Shown here piece after piece: positions 7,215-15,931 of a stretch of DNA of 64,000 bases (its first letter is position 1; every line of letters begins with the position of its first letter). The notes under the pieces were generated by a model. It searched no databases. It saw only the letters and a list, made by a program, of their open reading frames with translations, and had not been told where the DNA came from. Source of the stretch: Gammaproteobacteria bacterium (GTDB taxonomy: Bacteria > Pseudomonadota > Gammaproteobacteria > Pseudomonadales > Azotimanducaceae); the NCBI GenBank assembly GCA_009840305.1, contig VXNY01000024.1, positions 434,001-498,000 of the forward strand, in the 5' to 3' direction. Position numbers and translations under genes: made by a program.

Positions 7215-9731
7215 ATGCGGTCAGTTCGAAGTGATGACTCTCTCACAGTTTCAAGTGGGTTCGTAGTGTATCGATTATTTGGTTTAGCACTGCTATTACT
7301 ACTACCGATCTTGGTCAGTTGTGGCGGTGGATCTTCGGGCGGCGCACCACCTGTCGAGATATCGATCTCTACGCCAACCGACTCGATTTTTGAAGACTCA
7401 CAAGATGCCGTCATAGTCACGGTTTCACTCTCACAGTCGTCTTCAACGAATATTTCAGTAGTACTGGACGTAACCGGTACCGCAACTCCCGATGTGGACT
7501 ATGAACTGTTTGCTACGAGTATTCGTTTCCCAGCGGGAACTACTTCAGTGCAGCTTACTGTTAAACCATATCGTGACTGGGAGAATGAACCAAATGAGTC
7601 GATAAATATCAGCATTGGGAGCATTCAGGGTAACGGTACTGCGGCTTTCAACGAGAATGAAGTACAAATATTTCTTCAGGATGGTCCGACACCGTCAGAC
7701 TACAAGTTGAACGTTAGCGCAAACCTTGTAATTTTCTCTCGTGCAACAATATTTTCGTCTGGTATTCGATACCGCTTCACCGTGTATAACGCAGGACGCG
7801 CAGCGGCATCCAGCACACAAGCAAGAATCGTTCTCCGTAAAGTACTGAGGGACACAAGTAGCAACGTATACAGCAATACGATTGACATACCGGCACTGTC
7901 TCGTTGGGCTAGTTACAGTACTTCAATATTGATTCCACTGACAAACTCTACGTTTGAACCCAATACTTCCTACTATGGGTTTGCCGCTCTAGACCCCACT
8001 CCTGAAGAAGTCAGTGCTGCTTCTCGATATGGTACGAGCTACTTTGGATTTTCTCTCGACAACGAGCTAGAGGTCGTTTCACGTTGTACAAACACGGAAC
8101 CAGAGACACCGACGGAGGAACCAGACATTTTCCTTGAACATCATTGGAATCTTGATAACACGGGCCAAAACGCATTCGCGCAAAACGGAGGAGTACCCGG
8201 TGCAGATCTGAACATGGATCGAGTATTAGTTGAAGGTCCCTACGGTGAAAACGTTACTGTGGCAGTAGTCGATACTGGTCTAGAGTTGTGCCATCCCGAT
8301 CTAGCTCCAAATGTCGACATGAATGGTTCCTACAATTTTGCAGCTCGCGGCACCTATAACAAACAATGGTACGGTGCCACCGAACTCGATCCTTTTAACC
8401 CCGAAAATTTAGGCGACCACGGAACTTCAGTTGCCGGAATCATCGGTGCCGTGGCTAACAACGGGATCGGAGGACGTGGTGTGGCTCCCCGTAGCCGCTT
8501 GCGAGGGTTTAATTATTTAGGAACCGGCGGCGATGCTGAGGAAGCCTTGGGTTTTAGCGACGACAAACCGCGTTCTTCCGACGTTGACATTTTTAATATG
8601 TCATACGGTACATTGCCCTACCAGGGTACTAGTTCGTCTTGGACTTACAACCTTTACCAACGAGGTATTACTGACCTACGAGCCGGTCGGGGAGCTTTGT
8701 ACGTGAAGTCGGCTGGGAACAGTTTCTTTGCATGTGAGAGTGTCGAACACACGATTCGGCATGAAATAGGCTGTAGTTCGTCGAACGGTGATCCGACTAA
8801 CAATTTACCCTTTCTTGTTGTAGTCGGAGCGTTGAATGCTAGCGACACTCGTGCAGGATATTCCTCCACAGGTAGTAATCTGTGGATTTCAGCACCCGCC
8901 GGCGAGTATGGCGATCGATTTCCAGCCTCAATCAGTACAGATCAACAAGGAAGAGATCGCGGCTACGTAGTCTTAGCAAATAGGGGGCTCGCAAATCAAG
9001 ACACTCTAAATCCGACGGGGAATTACATCAGTACATTTAATGGTACATCTGCTGCAGCACCAAATGCATCCGGAGCAATCGCAGTTCTGCTTTCTGCGAA
9101 TCCAAACTTAACGTGGCGAGACGTGAAGTACATCTTGGCGAGAACCGCGCGCAAGATTGACCCCAATATCCTTCCAGTTAGTATCGCTTTTGGTGGCGGA
9201 AAACCGCACGTTTTTCAACACGCTTGGATTCAAAATGGTGCGGGTTACAACTTCCATAACTGGTTTGGTTTCGGCGCGATAAATTTGGACGACGCGGTCG
9301 CTTTAGCGCGGACGCTTCAACCCGATAGTCTCGGAACTTTCATCAAGTCCGATGACTTTAGAAACCAATCCACGATCGCGATACCAGACTATCACAGTGA
9401 TGGTGTGGAGTCAAGATTGACCGTGACTGGTTTTAGCGAGTCCGCTAATATTGAAGCTGTTGTTCTCAAACTTGAAGGTTCACACGACTTCATGCCTGAT
9501 ATGGGTATCACTCTAATTTCACCTGATGGTACCCAGAGTATTGTCAATAAAGTATTCAATGACTTTTTAGTTCACAATACGACCTTATCCTGGAGTTTGT
9601 TGACAAACGCGTTTTATGGCGAGTCTCCAAACGGAGATTGGACACTGAAGGTAGTTGATGCAGCTCCCGAGGATACGGGAGAAATTACCGAATGGTCCTT
9701 AGAGTTCTACTACGGTACTCACCCACAGTAG
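7215..9731 (+). CDS. Subtilase (S8) lipoprotein with Calx-beta and P-domain
   Basis: This is an exported serine endopeptidase of 838 residues. The N-terminus has a lipoprotein signal, LLLLLPILVSCGGG (lipobox LVSC, Cys36), so it is probably anchored in the outer membrane or released. Residues ~45-150 look like a Calx-beta domain (DATVTVSLSQ-type strands, TATPDVDYE). Residues ~160-270 are a second beta domain. The S8 catalytic triad is visible: VAVVDTGLE (Asp ~352), GDHGTSVAGI (His ~400) and NGTSAAAPNASG (Ser ~611). The C-terminal ~110 residues form a proprotein-convertase P-domain (MGITLISPDGT, GDWTLKVVDAAPEDTG, WSLEFYYG). Substrate unknown. It stands alone between the receptor and the convergent ftsX. 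Confidence 0.9.
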   Translation: MRSVRSDDSLTVSSGFVVYRLFGLALLLLLPILVSCGGGSSGGAPPVEISISTPTDSIFEDSQDAVIVTVSLSQSSSTNISVVLDVTGTATPDVDYELFATSIRFPAGTTSVQLTVKPYRDWENEPNESINISIGSIQGNGTAAFNENEVQIFLQDGPTPSDYKLNVSANLVIFSRATIFSSGIRYRFTVYNAGRAAASSTQARIVLRKVLRDTSSNVYSNTIDIPALSRWASYSTSILIPLTNSTFEPNTSYYGFAALDPTPEEVSAASRYGTSYFGFSLDNELEVVSRCTNTEPETPTEEPDIFLEHHWNLDNTGQNAFAQNGGVPGADLNMDRVLVEGPYGENVTVAVVDTGLELCHPDLAPNVDMNGSYNFAARGTYNKQWYGATELDPFNPENLGDHGTSVAGIIGAVANNGIGGRGVAPRSRLRGFNYLGTGGDAEEALGFSDDKPRSSDVDIFNMSYGTLPYQGTSSSWTYNLYQRGITDLRAGRGALYVKSAGNSFFACESVEHTIRHEIGCSSSNGDPTNNLPFLVVVGALNASDTRAGYSSTGSNLWISAPAGEYGDRFPASISTDQQGRDRGYVVLANRGLANQDTLNPTGNYISTFNGTSAAAPNASGAIAVLLSANPNLTWRDVKYILARTARKIDPNILPVSIAFGGGKPHVFQHAWIQNGAGYNFHNWFGFGAINLDDAVALARTLQPDSLGTFIKSDDFRNQSTIAIPDYHSDGVESRLTVTGFSESANIEAVVLKLEGSHDFMPDMGITLISPDGTQSIVNKVFNDFLVHNTTLSWSLLTNAFYGESPNGDWTLKVVDAAPEDTGEITEWSLEFYYGTHPQ

Positions 9732-9734
9732 AAA

Positions 9735-10700
9735 TTAGTGGATCGATTCAAATGTTCTACGCTTTTGGATCTCCCAAATTGATACGAACAAAGCACCAAG
9801 GTATCCCAAAAAGGTACCAATGACTATCTCCACGCTCGCAGAAAAATAGTCGAGCGAAACTATGTGGATTGTCCCGCCGAAACTTTGTACGAGTTGATTG
9901 AGTGGATCTTTGATAGCAAAAAGTGCCCCAAAAACAATTGCCGTCGCGACGACACCCCCTCCGAATCCATAAAGAATTCCACAATAGATAAAGGGACGAC
10001 GTAGATAGCGGTCTGATGCTCCAAGGAGCGAAAGCACACGTAGTTCCCTGAATCGAGATTCGATAGCTAAACGTACAGAAGCGAAAGTGACAAACACGAC
10101 CCCAAAGCCGAATAACGCGCCCACAATCCACATGAGGGTCGAAGCAACCTGATGTATGGCATTTAAATTTCGAATCCACTCGGTATCAAAGTCAATACTA
10201 TCAACGATGGCATAATTGCGCAAAGAATCTAGTAGAGAGTCGACTTCTGTAGTTGGTGTGTCCTGATGTATAACCACAGATAACGACGCAGGTAGGGGGT
10301 TGTCTCCTAAAGCTGTCAATTCTTGATCATATCCAGTGACGAGCTGAAACTCCTCCATTGCTTGCTCGGCCGAGGTGAACTCTACAGATTGGACCACGGA
10401 ACTCTGAGTAACATACCGCTGCACCTCTTCGATCGTCTCGGTAGAGCTCGCGGGAACAAAATACACTGTAAAACCCGTATCGTCATGCAATTGTTCTGCT
10501 AGGAGATGAATGTTGTGTTGCACCAACCAAAATCCTACTGGAAGAGACAGTGCAACCCCTATCAATAGCCAGACAAACAATGTGACCAATGCATGTCTAC
10601 TCAGGTGTTGCACGCTTTCAAGCAAACTGTGAGCCCGAATTCTCAAATTTGAGCCGCGGGATTCAGGGTCCCTTTGCTTAGGAAGGGTCTGTGGGTTCAC
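9735..10700 (-). CDS. ftsX: Cell division protein FtsX
   Basis: This is the inner-membrane subunit of the FtsEX ABC-type complex, which controls peptidoglycan hydrolases at the division septum. The 321-residue protein has an N-terminal cytoplasmic part, a first membrane segment at ~38-58, a periplasmic domain (FTVYFVPASSTETIEEV to SIDFDTEWIRNL) and three more membrane segments in the C-terminal half. LGASDRYLRRPF and LGYLGALF are typical of the family. Its start overlaps the ftsE stop (ATGA), so the two are co-translated. It is last in the ftsY–ftsE–ftsX operon. Confidence 0.95.
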   Translation of the reverse strand: MNPQTLPKQRDPESRGSNLRIRAHSLLESVQHLSRHALVTLFVWLLIGVALSLPVGFWLVQHNIHLLAEQLHDDTGFTVYFVPASSTETIEEVQRYVTQSSVVQSVEFTSAEQAMEEFQLVTGYDQELTALGDNPLPASLSVVIHQDTPTTEVDSLLDSLRNYAIVDSIDFDTEWIRNLNAIHQVASTLMWIVGALFGFGVVFVTFASVRLAIESRFRELRVLSLLGASDRYLRRPFIYCGILYGFGGGVVATAIVFGALFAIKDPLNQLVQSFGGTIHIVSLDYFSASVEIVIGTFLGYLGALFVSIWEIQKRRTFESIH

Positions 10701-11398
10701 GGATTTGCAGAAGGACTGTCGGCCACACGAACTTGAGGAGCAACCCGATGCAGGGTACCGTCCTTTAACTCAAACACATGCCTCATGTGTTCTGTCAACT
10801 CCGGCTCATGTGTTGCCACGATCACTGTTGTTCCTAGTTCAGGAAACATGTCAAAAAGCGAACGCACCTCTAGTGAGAGTTGATTGTCCATATTACCAGT
10901 TGGTTCATCTGCCACAAGAAGCTTAGGACGATGCGCAATCGCGCGCGCGATCGACACTCGTTGCTGTTCGCCGGTTGACAGTCGTACGGGGTACAAGTCT
11001 CGAACAGTATCTAGTCCTACAACATTCAAACAACGATCAACTCGATGACGAATATCCTTGGAACGTAGACCCCGCACCCACAAAGGCATCGCCACGTTGT
11101 CAAAGATAGTGCGATTTGGAATCAGGGAAGGGTCTTGCAACACGATACCGACCGATCGACGGTAACTCGCAATTTCTGCTCGACTCAGCGTCGTAATTTC
11201 AACTTCGTTAAAGAGTACCCTTCCTTTGGTAGGAGACGTGAGACCGAGCAAGATTTTTATGAGAGTCGTCTTCCCCGCACCGGAGCGACCAATTATGAAA
11301 TTTACGGATTCTTGATCAAAGGTAACACTTACCTCCCGTAGTACTTCAAAGTCGTTCTCGAAAGTTTTCCCAATATTGTCCAGTACTACCTTGCTCAT
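10697..11398 (-). CDS. ftsE: Cell division ATP-binding protein FtsE
   Basis: This is the ATPase of FtsEX. Walker A is GRSGAGKTTLIK, the Q-loop lies in VGIVLQDPSL, the ABC signature is LSTGEQQRVSIARA, Walker B is LLVADEPTGNMD, and the switch histidine is in VIVATHEPEL. Its length of 233 residues is normal for the family. It overlaps ftsY upstream and ftsX downstream by 4 bases each, so the order ftsY–ftsE–ftsX forms one transcription unit. Confidence 0.96.
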   Translation of the reverse strand: MSKVVLDNIGKTFENDFEVLREVSVTFDQESVNFIIGRSGAGKTTLIKILLGLTSPTKGRVLFNEVEITTLSRAEIASYRRSVGIVLQDPSLIPNRTIFDNVAMPLWVRGLRSKDIRHRVDRCLNVVGLDTVRDLYPVRLSTGEQQRVSIARAIAHRPKLLVADEPTGNMDNQLSLEVRSLFDMFPELGTTVIVATHEPELTEHMRHVFELKDGTLHRVAPQVRVADSPSANP

Positions 11399-12351
11399 GA
11401 ATCGAGCAATCCACTAACGTATTCTTGCGGTTCAAAAGGTTGTAAAGCGTCGACACTTTCTCCCAAACCAACAAAGTACAGCGGTAGAGAAGTGACGCTA
11501 GGTAGAGCCAGAACTACTCCACCTTTAGCGGTGCCATCAAGTTTAGTCATCACTAAGCCAGAAAGGTCAACTGCACAATCGAATTGCTCTACTTGCATTA
11601 AGGCGTTCTGACCAATCGTTCCGTCGAGGACAAGTATCGACTCGTGCGGGGCAGAAGGATCTAATCGTTGAATGACACGATGCACTTTTGCTAACTCGTC
11701 CATGAGCCCTTTGTTAGAATGCAGTCTTCCGGCAGTATCGACGATCAGCACGTCGATGTTTCGAGATTTGGCAACTTGAAACGCATCATGTGCGACCGAT
11801 GCACTGTCTGAGCCGGTTTGTTGAGCAAAAACAGGTATGTCATTGGTTTGTCCCCATCGCTTTAGCTGGTCGATAGCCGCAGCACGATAAGTATCTCCAG
11901 CAGCTAACATCACGGAAAGATTTTCTCCCTTAAAACGATATGCAAGTTTGCCAATGGTGGTCGTCTTTCCAACGCCATTAACCCCGGTAACTAGTACTAC
12001 GAAGGGCCGGGAATCCGATACGGAAAAGGGTTTTAACAGCTTGTTTGCGAGGTCAAGTAGAACGGATTCCAGTGCTCCCACAAATTGTTCTCGGGAACTG
12101 AGTTTCAATTTGGATATATCTCTTCGAAGTTGATCCAATATTAGTGTCGTGGTACTGGCACCAATGTCCGCGCTTAAGAGACTAAATTCCAATTCCTCAA
12201 GTAAGTGCTCATCAATCTCTTGGCCCGAGGAAAAGACGTTAGCAATCCCTTTAGATACGCGAGCACGAGTGTTTGCGAGAGCTTTTCCCAAACGCGACCA
12301 AGAATTGGGTCTCTTATTTGTTTTGGTTACTTCCCTGATCTTTACCACCAA
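11395..12351 (-). CDS. ftsY: Signal recognition particle receptor FtsY
   Basis: This is the SRP receptor GTPase for co-translational membrane targeting. The N domain is at residues ~20-100 (LLEELEFSLLSADIG). The G domain has GVNGVGKTTTIGKLA (P-loop), AAGDTYRAAAIDQLK, VDTAGRLHSN, MTKLDGTAKGG and FVGLGES. At 318 residues it lacks the long acidic A domain of E. coli FtsY, like many gammaproteobacterial and alphaproteobacterial homologues. A short basic N-terminus may serve for membrane binding. It heads the ftsYEX operon and diverges from rsmD. Confidence 0.95.
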   Translation of the reverse strand: MVVKIREVTKTNKRPNSWSRLGKALANTRARVSKGIANVFSSGQEIDEHLLEELEFSLLSADIGASTTTLILDQLRRDISKLKLSSREQFVGALESVLLDLANKLLKPFSVSDSRPFVVLVTGVNGVGKTTTIGKLAYRFKGENLSVMLAAGDTYRAAAIDQLKRWGQTNDIPVFAQQTGSDSASVAHDAFQVAKSRNIDVLIVDTAGRLHSNKGLMDELAKVHRVIQRLDPSAPHESILVLDGTIGQNALMQVEQFDCAVDLSGLVMTKLDGTAKGGVVLALPSVTSLPLYFVGLGESVDALQPFEPQEYVSGLLDS

Positions 12352-12440
12352 ACCTCAGTGTATGCTCGTTGGGCACAACATTATCAATTTTTTGTGAAAA
12401 ATATGCTATTCCGATGTCTTAGGCAATTGTAGACTGCACC

Positions 12441-13019
12441 GTGTTGAATCATAGAGTACGTATCGTTTCCGGACGTTTCAAGGGTCATCGTCTAAAGCTT
12501 ATTGACCAAAAAAGGTTGCGTCCGACATCTGATCGGGTTCGAGAGACACTTTTCAATTGGATCGGATCCAGAATTACCAGTATGCGAGTTCTTGACCTGT
12601 TTGCCGGATCTGGTGCGCTGGGGTTTGAAGCGCTCTCAAGGGGTGCCCCAAATGTAACCTTCATCGAAAAACAAGCCAAAATCGCTTCTCAGATCAAGGA
12701 TACGTGCCATCGGTTGAATCTCTCTGCTCAAGAAGCGGAGGTCATTTGTAGAAATTGTGTGCCTTGGTTAAAACAGGACGAACAAATTTGGGATTTGGTG
12801 TTCGTCGATCCACCATTCGCTGATTCGAATCTCTACACGAAAATCCTTCACGAACTACAAACACACGTGAGTCAATTCGGACTTATTTACTTGGAACATT
12901 CCAAACGAACACCAATTGATACAAACCCCTACTCGGTATGGAAAGTAGCTACTGTCGGCGAAGTTCAGTTTTCTTTGTTGTCCTTGGACTCGGGGACTAG
13001 TAAACAGAGTGCTTGCTGA
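12441..13019 (+). CDS. rsmD: 16S rRNA (guanine966-N2)-methyltransferase
   Basis: This S-adenosylmethionine-dependent methyltransferase modifies G966 of 16S rRNA. Visible motifs are VRIVSGRFKGHRL at the N-terminus, RPTSDRVRETLFNW, the SAM-binding VLDLFAGSGALGFEALSRGA, FIEKQ, and the catalytic DPPF in LVFVDPPFAD. It is 192 residues long. The chosen start is GTG at 12441, with TTG at 12444 as an alternative. Its position opposite ftsY and close to coaD is the usual gammaproteobacterial context. Confidence 0.93.
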   Translation: MLNHRVRIVSGRFKGHRLKLIDQKRLRPTSDRVRETLFNWIGSRITSMRVLDLFAGSGALGFEALSRGAPNVTFIEKQAKIASQIKDTCHRLNLSAQEAEVICRNCVPWLKQDEQIWDLVFVDPPFADSNLYTKILHELQTHVSQFGLIYLEHSKRTPIDTNPYSVWKVATVGEVQFSLLSLDSGTSKQSAC

Positions 13020-13198
13020 GAGCAAATTGGTCTTTCTTCACAAACTCGCGATGTGTCTTACCACGTGGCATTCGCGCGGCGAATTCTCGAATCATACTGG
13101 TTTGCTATTCAGACCAGAAAGTAGGACTTCCGACGACGCGCCATTGTCATCGCGTCGACGCGTTCTAGTTTATTTTCGGTGCTGTTCGAATTGGCCAG

Positions 13199-13813
13199 CT
13201 AGAAACGAAGGAGAAACGAAACGGTTCCCCATACTGATTCGACCTCTTCTTCAAAAACCTTGGTTATCGCTAGTTCGATAGCTGGTTTTGGACCAAAGCC
13301 AGATCGAAATGGAAACGCTACACCTAATGATGCCGTCGGAGTGAGACCGTAGTCTTCCTCCAATTTACCATCAAACTGAAGACCACTTTTAGATTCAAAA
13401 GATACTTTGGATCTATAGGAGTAATTTGAGTACCCAACCTTTCCTACGATACTTGTGGACCGGCTTACAGGGACTGAGAAAGTTCCAACAAATGAGGAAA
13501 AACGATTGTAGGCTGCTTCAATGTCGTAGTTCGTGATTGTATCCTCAAAGTCCCGCTCAAAATTTTTGACAATCACCGTATCGTTCATTGCTGGTGCGGA
13601 ATCCCGCGCAAATTCCAGTCCGAAAAAACTGTTTATTTGAAAACCAACACCCCACCGGTTACCATAACCTTCAGTATTGGCAACCTCAACCGAAGTACCT
13701 TCTGGAAACAAGGTAACTCCCCCGATAATGTACCAATTAAAGTCGTTGCCCTCCGCTGTTAGAGGGACACCTAGCATGCCGATTAAAACTAGAAACAGAT
13801 TTCGAATTTTCAC
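13199..13813 (-). CDS. Outer membrane beta-barrel protein, function unknown
   Basis: This 204-residue secreted protein has a signal peptide at residues 1-~22 (cleavage near LTAEG). It then shows alternating beta-strand patterns (NWYIIGGVTLF, GVGFQINSFFGLEFA, TSIVGKVGYSNYSYR, ASLGVAFPF) and ends in aromatic phenylalanine (SFLLRF), the usual barrel-insertion signal. The size suits an 8-stranded OmpA/OmpW-like barrel. The start is a GTG with AAAGGA just upstream. It converges on rsmD. No specific function can be assigned. Confidence 0.72.
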   Translation of the reverse strand: MKIRNLFLVLIGMLGVPLTAEGNDFNWYIIGGVTLFPEGTSVEVANTEGYGNRWGVGFQINSFFGLEFARDSAPAMNDTVIVKNFERDFEDTITNYDIEAAYNRFSSFVGTFSVPVSRSTSIVGKVGYSNYSYRSKVSFESKSGLQFDGKLEEDYGLTPTASLGVAFPFRSGFGPKPAIELAITKVFEEEVESVWGTVSFLLRF

Positions 13814-13902
13814 TTTTGTGATTCCTTTGAGTTTAACATTTAGTTGTTGGTTATTTGGCGATCAATTTCCTACCTTTTGAACCCTGTGTTGAGGGAAAAA
13901 GT

Positions 13903-13953
13903 TTCCATGGACACTACTGTGACAAATACAAGCAATTAGTGTTCCACATGGAA
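13903..13953. promoter_or_regulatory. Long interrupted inverted repeat between the barrel gene and coaD
   Basis: TTCCATG plus GACACTA (13903-13916) pairs with TAGTGTT (13937-13943) and CATGGAA (13947-13953). There is one mismatch and a 3-base bulge (CCA) on the right arm, and a 20-base loop. It lies in the 283-base region between the divergent barrel gene and coaD. No T-tract follows. It may be an operator for the barrel gene, an RNA structure or a degenerate repeat element. Confidence 0.4.
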
Positions 13954-14096
13954 CTTAGAATATACACGCTGTGTTCGATGGGAATCGTAGAACTAGATAG
14001 GACGATCACAATCATTCCAACATAACGCGGAGATGCTCACGCTCTGGATACCCACCTAGAATTTTAAAACACGACAATAGGATCATCTAATTCACC

Positions 14097-14588
14097 ATGC
14101 GAATCATCGTTTATCCTGGTAGTTTCAATCCAATAACTTTCGGACACATGAACATTATTGAACGAGCACTAGGACTGTTCGACAAAGTAATAGTCGCATT
14201 CGGTACTGCAACAGACAAACACCCGGATGTGTTGCTCGACGAACGCATGGAACTCTGCCGACAAGCCTTGAACCAATTCGGAACCCGCATAGAGGTTGAA
14301 AAGTTTTCTGGATTGCTTGTTGACTTTGTACGTGCGAAAGACACAAAGTTCATACTGCGCGGTCTACGAACCTTGATGGACTATGAGTACGAATTCCAAA
14401 TGTTAGAAATGAATCGTCATCTCGACCCCGAGCTCGAGTATGTGTTGCTACCAACTGCAAGTAAGTGGTCTTTTGTGTCGTCGACGCGAGTACGAGAGAT
14501 CGCAGCATTTGGCGGAGATGTTTCAGAATTCGTACATCCAGTCGTTGCAAATTTCTTAGCAAAACACTATCGATCTACGGAAATATAG
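14097..14588 (+). CDS. coaD: Phosphopantetheine adenylyltransferase
   Basis: This enzyme catalyses the fourth step of coenzyme A synthesis, 4'-phosphopantetheine plus ATP to dephospho-CoA. The nucleotidyltransferase motif is YPGSFNPITFGHMNIIERA. ILRGLRTLMDYEYEFQMLEMNR binds phosphopantetheine and nucleotide, and SSTRVREIAAFGGDVSEFVHP is the C-terminal signature. Its length of 163 residues is standard. It converges on mutM with a 2-base gap, and other CoA genes (coaC, coaB) lie 1.3 kb downstream. Confidence 0.97.
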   Translation: MRIIVYPGSFNPITFGHMNIIERALGLFDKVIVAFGTATDKHPDVLLDERMELCRQALNQFGTRIEVEKFSGLLVDFVRAKDTKFILRGLRTLMDYEYEFQMLEMNRHLDPELEYVLLPTASKWSFVSSTRVREIAAFGGDVSEFVHPVVANFLAKHYRSTEI

Positions 14589-14590
14589 AG

Positions 14591-15397
14591 TTAGCGCTGA
14601 CACTGAGGACAATAAATAGACTGTCGTTGGCTATTTTTCACGTACTTCAACGACGATGTGCAATGCAAACACGGCTCTCCACCCCGGCCGTATACATAGA
14701 GTGCCATCTTGAAGTAACCAGTCTCACCATCAACTCCATAGTAATCCCTTAGAGTCGTACCACCTGCCTCAATTGCAGCTTCCAATACTTTCTTAATTGC
14801 TGTTACGAGCCGTACGCTGTCAGCACGAGTTAACTTGGCACATTTTCGTTGAGGCCGCACTCCTGCTAGGAACAGAGCTTCATTGGCATAAATATTTCCA
14901 ATGCCAACGACGATATGCGAATTCATAATGAACGATTTAATCCTCGCGTTGCGTTTTCTGGTCTTTTGAAATAAATAGTCGCCATCAAACTCTTCCGCAA
15001 GTGGCTCCGGACCTAATTTTTGTAACGTCCAATGAACTGTATTTTTTGGTTGCCAGTGAAAACTTCCAAAGCGACGAGGGTCATGGTATCTAAGCATCTT
15101 GCCGTTCGTAAAGATCAAATCGACATGATCGTGCTTTTCATGAGATTGAGTAGTCGGCAGAACTCGTAGTCGACCACTCATGCCTAAATGAATTATTAAA
15201 GTGCCATGTTCGAATTGAAAAAGCAAGTACTTGGCACGACGAGTTACTTCAACTAGACGTTGCCCTTGTAAGTTTTTCGGTATTTGCAGTGGCCAGCGAA
15301 GCCGCGTTTCGCGAACTACACAGTGTTGTAATTGCGATCCTTCTAAATAAGAAGCGACCCCTCGACGGGTAGTTTCAACTTCTGGAAGTTCAGGGAT
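14591..15397 (-). CDS. mutM: Formamidopyrimidine-DNA glycosylase (8-oxoguanine), ATC start
   Basis: This base-excision repair glycosylase/AP lyase removes 8-oxoguanine and FapyG. The catalytic N-terminus PELPEVETTRRG is present, with the beta-elimination lysine in RRAKYLLF, HLGMSGRLRV, DPRRFG, and a zinc finger with CLHC and CPQC near the C-terminus. Pro1 is the nucleophile and must directly follow the initiator Met. Here the codon before CCT (Pro) is ATC at 15397-15395, and the codon before that is the TAA stop of rpmG, in the same frame. No ATG, GTG or TTG can therefore make this N-terminus. The first ATG is at 15226 and would remove 57 residues, including the active site. With ATC the protein is 268 residues, normal for MutM. 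Confidence 0.9.
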   Translation of the reverse strand: MPELPEVETTRRGVASYLEGSQLQHCVVRETRLRWPLQIPKNLQGQRLVEVTRRAKYLLFQFEHGTLIIHLGMSGRLRVLPTTQSHEKHDHVDLIFTNGKMLRYHDPRRFGSFHWQPKNTVHWTLQKLGPEPLAEEFDGDYLFQKTRKRNARIKSFIMNSHIVVGIGNIYANEALFLAGVRPQRKCAKLTRADSVRLVTAIKKVLEAAIEAGGTTLRDYYGVDGETGYFKMALYVYGRGGEPCLHCTSSLKYVKNSQRQSIYCPQCQR

Positions 15398-15553
15398 TTA
15401 CTTGATCTTCGCTTCTTTGTAAATAACGTGTTTTCGTACCACTGGATCGTACTTCCGGAACTCTAGCTTGTCTGGGGTGTTGCGTTTGTTTTTATCCGTG
15501 GTGTAGTAATGCCCAGTGCCTGCACTGGATACGAGTTTAATCTTGTCTCTCAT
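15398..15553 (-). CDS. rpmG: 50S ribosomal protein L33
   Basis: This 51-residue ribosomal protein begins [19 protein letters not shown] and ends VIYKEAKIK, a clear bacterial L33. The cysteine pairs of zinc-type L33 are absent (C-minus form). Its ATG overlaps the rpmB stop (TAATG). Its own TAA stop directly abuts the ATC start of mutM, so rpmB–rpmG–mutM are likely translationally coupled. Confidence 0.95.
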   Translation of the reverse strand: MRDKIKLVSSAGTGHYYTTDKNKRNTPDKLEFRKYDPVVRKHVIYKEAKIK

Positions 15554-15789
15554 TAGAACTTTTCTCCGCGCTTACGCATGTCGTCGAGTACGAAGTCTAT
15601 TCCCTTTTTGTCAATAAGTCGCATTCCAGCCGCGGAAACGCGCAATCGAACGAATCGATTTTCGCTTTCGACCCAAAACCGATGGTAATGAAGGTTAGGA
15701 AGATAACGACGCTTTGTAGCATTGTTGGCATGCGAGACGTTGTTACCCGACATCGGTCGTTTTCCAGTGACTTGACAGACTTTACTCAT
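15553..15789 (-). CDS. rpmB: 50S ribosomal protein L28
   Basis: This 78-residue L28 starts [20 protein letters not shown], which fixes the start at the ATG at 15789. The frame is open further upstream (to 15837), but that extension is not part of L28. It contains [19 protein letters not shown] and the C-terminal [21 protein letters not shown]. It is first in the rpmB–rpmG–mutM unit and diverges from coaC. Confidence 0.96.
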   Translation of the reverse strand: MSKVCQVTGKRPMSGNNVSHANNATKRRYLPNLHYHRFWVESENRFVRLRVSAAGMRLIDKKGIDFVLDDMRKRGEKF

Positions 15790-15931
15790 AACGGGGGATA
15801 GCAAAAAAGAACGACGAATTTTAATGAATTGCTCCAATATTTACGCCTACCCACAGACTCGACTCACCGAAAAAACACTCTCTTAAATCGGTTTTGTAGA
15901 AAATACCGCGATTAAGAGTTCTTTTTCTCGC

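Noticed and set aside
9757-10179. Minus-strand frame inside ftsX
   Set aside because: It is an alternative-frame shadow of ftsX without any family motif.
13009-13281. Plus-strand open frame overlapping rsmD and the barrel gene
   Set aside because: It runs antisense to the barrel gene end, has no recognisable domain and no ribosome site.
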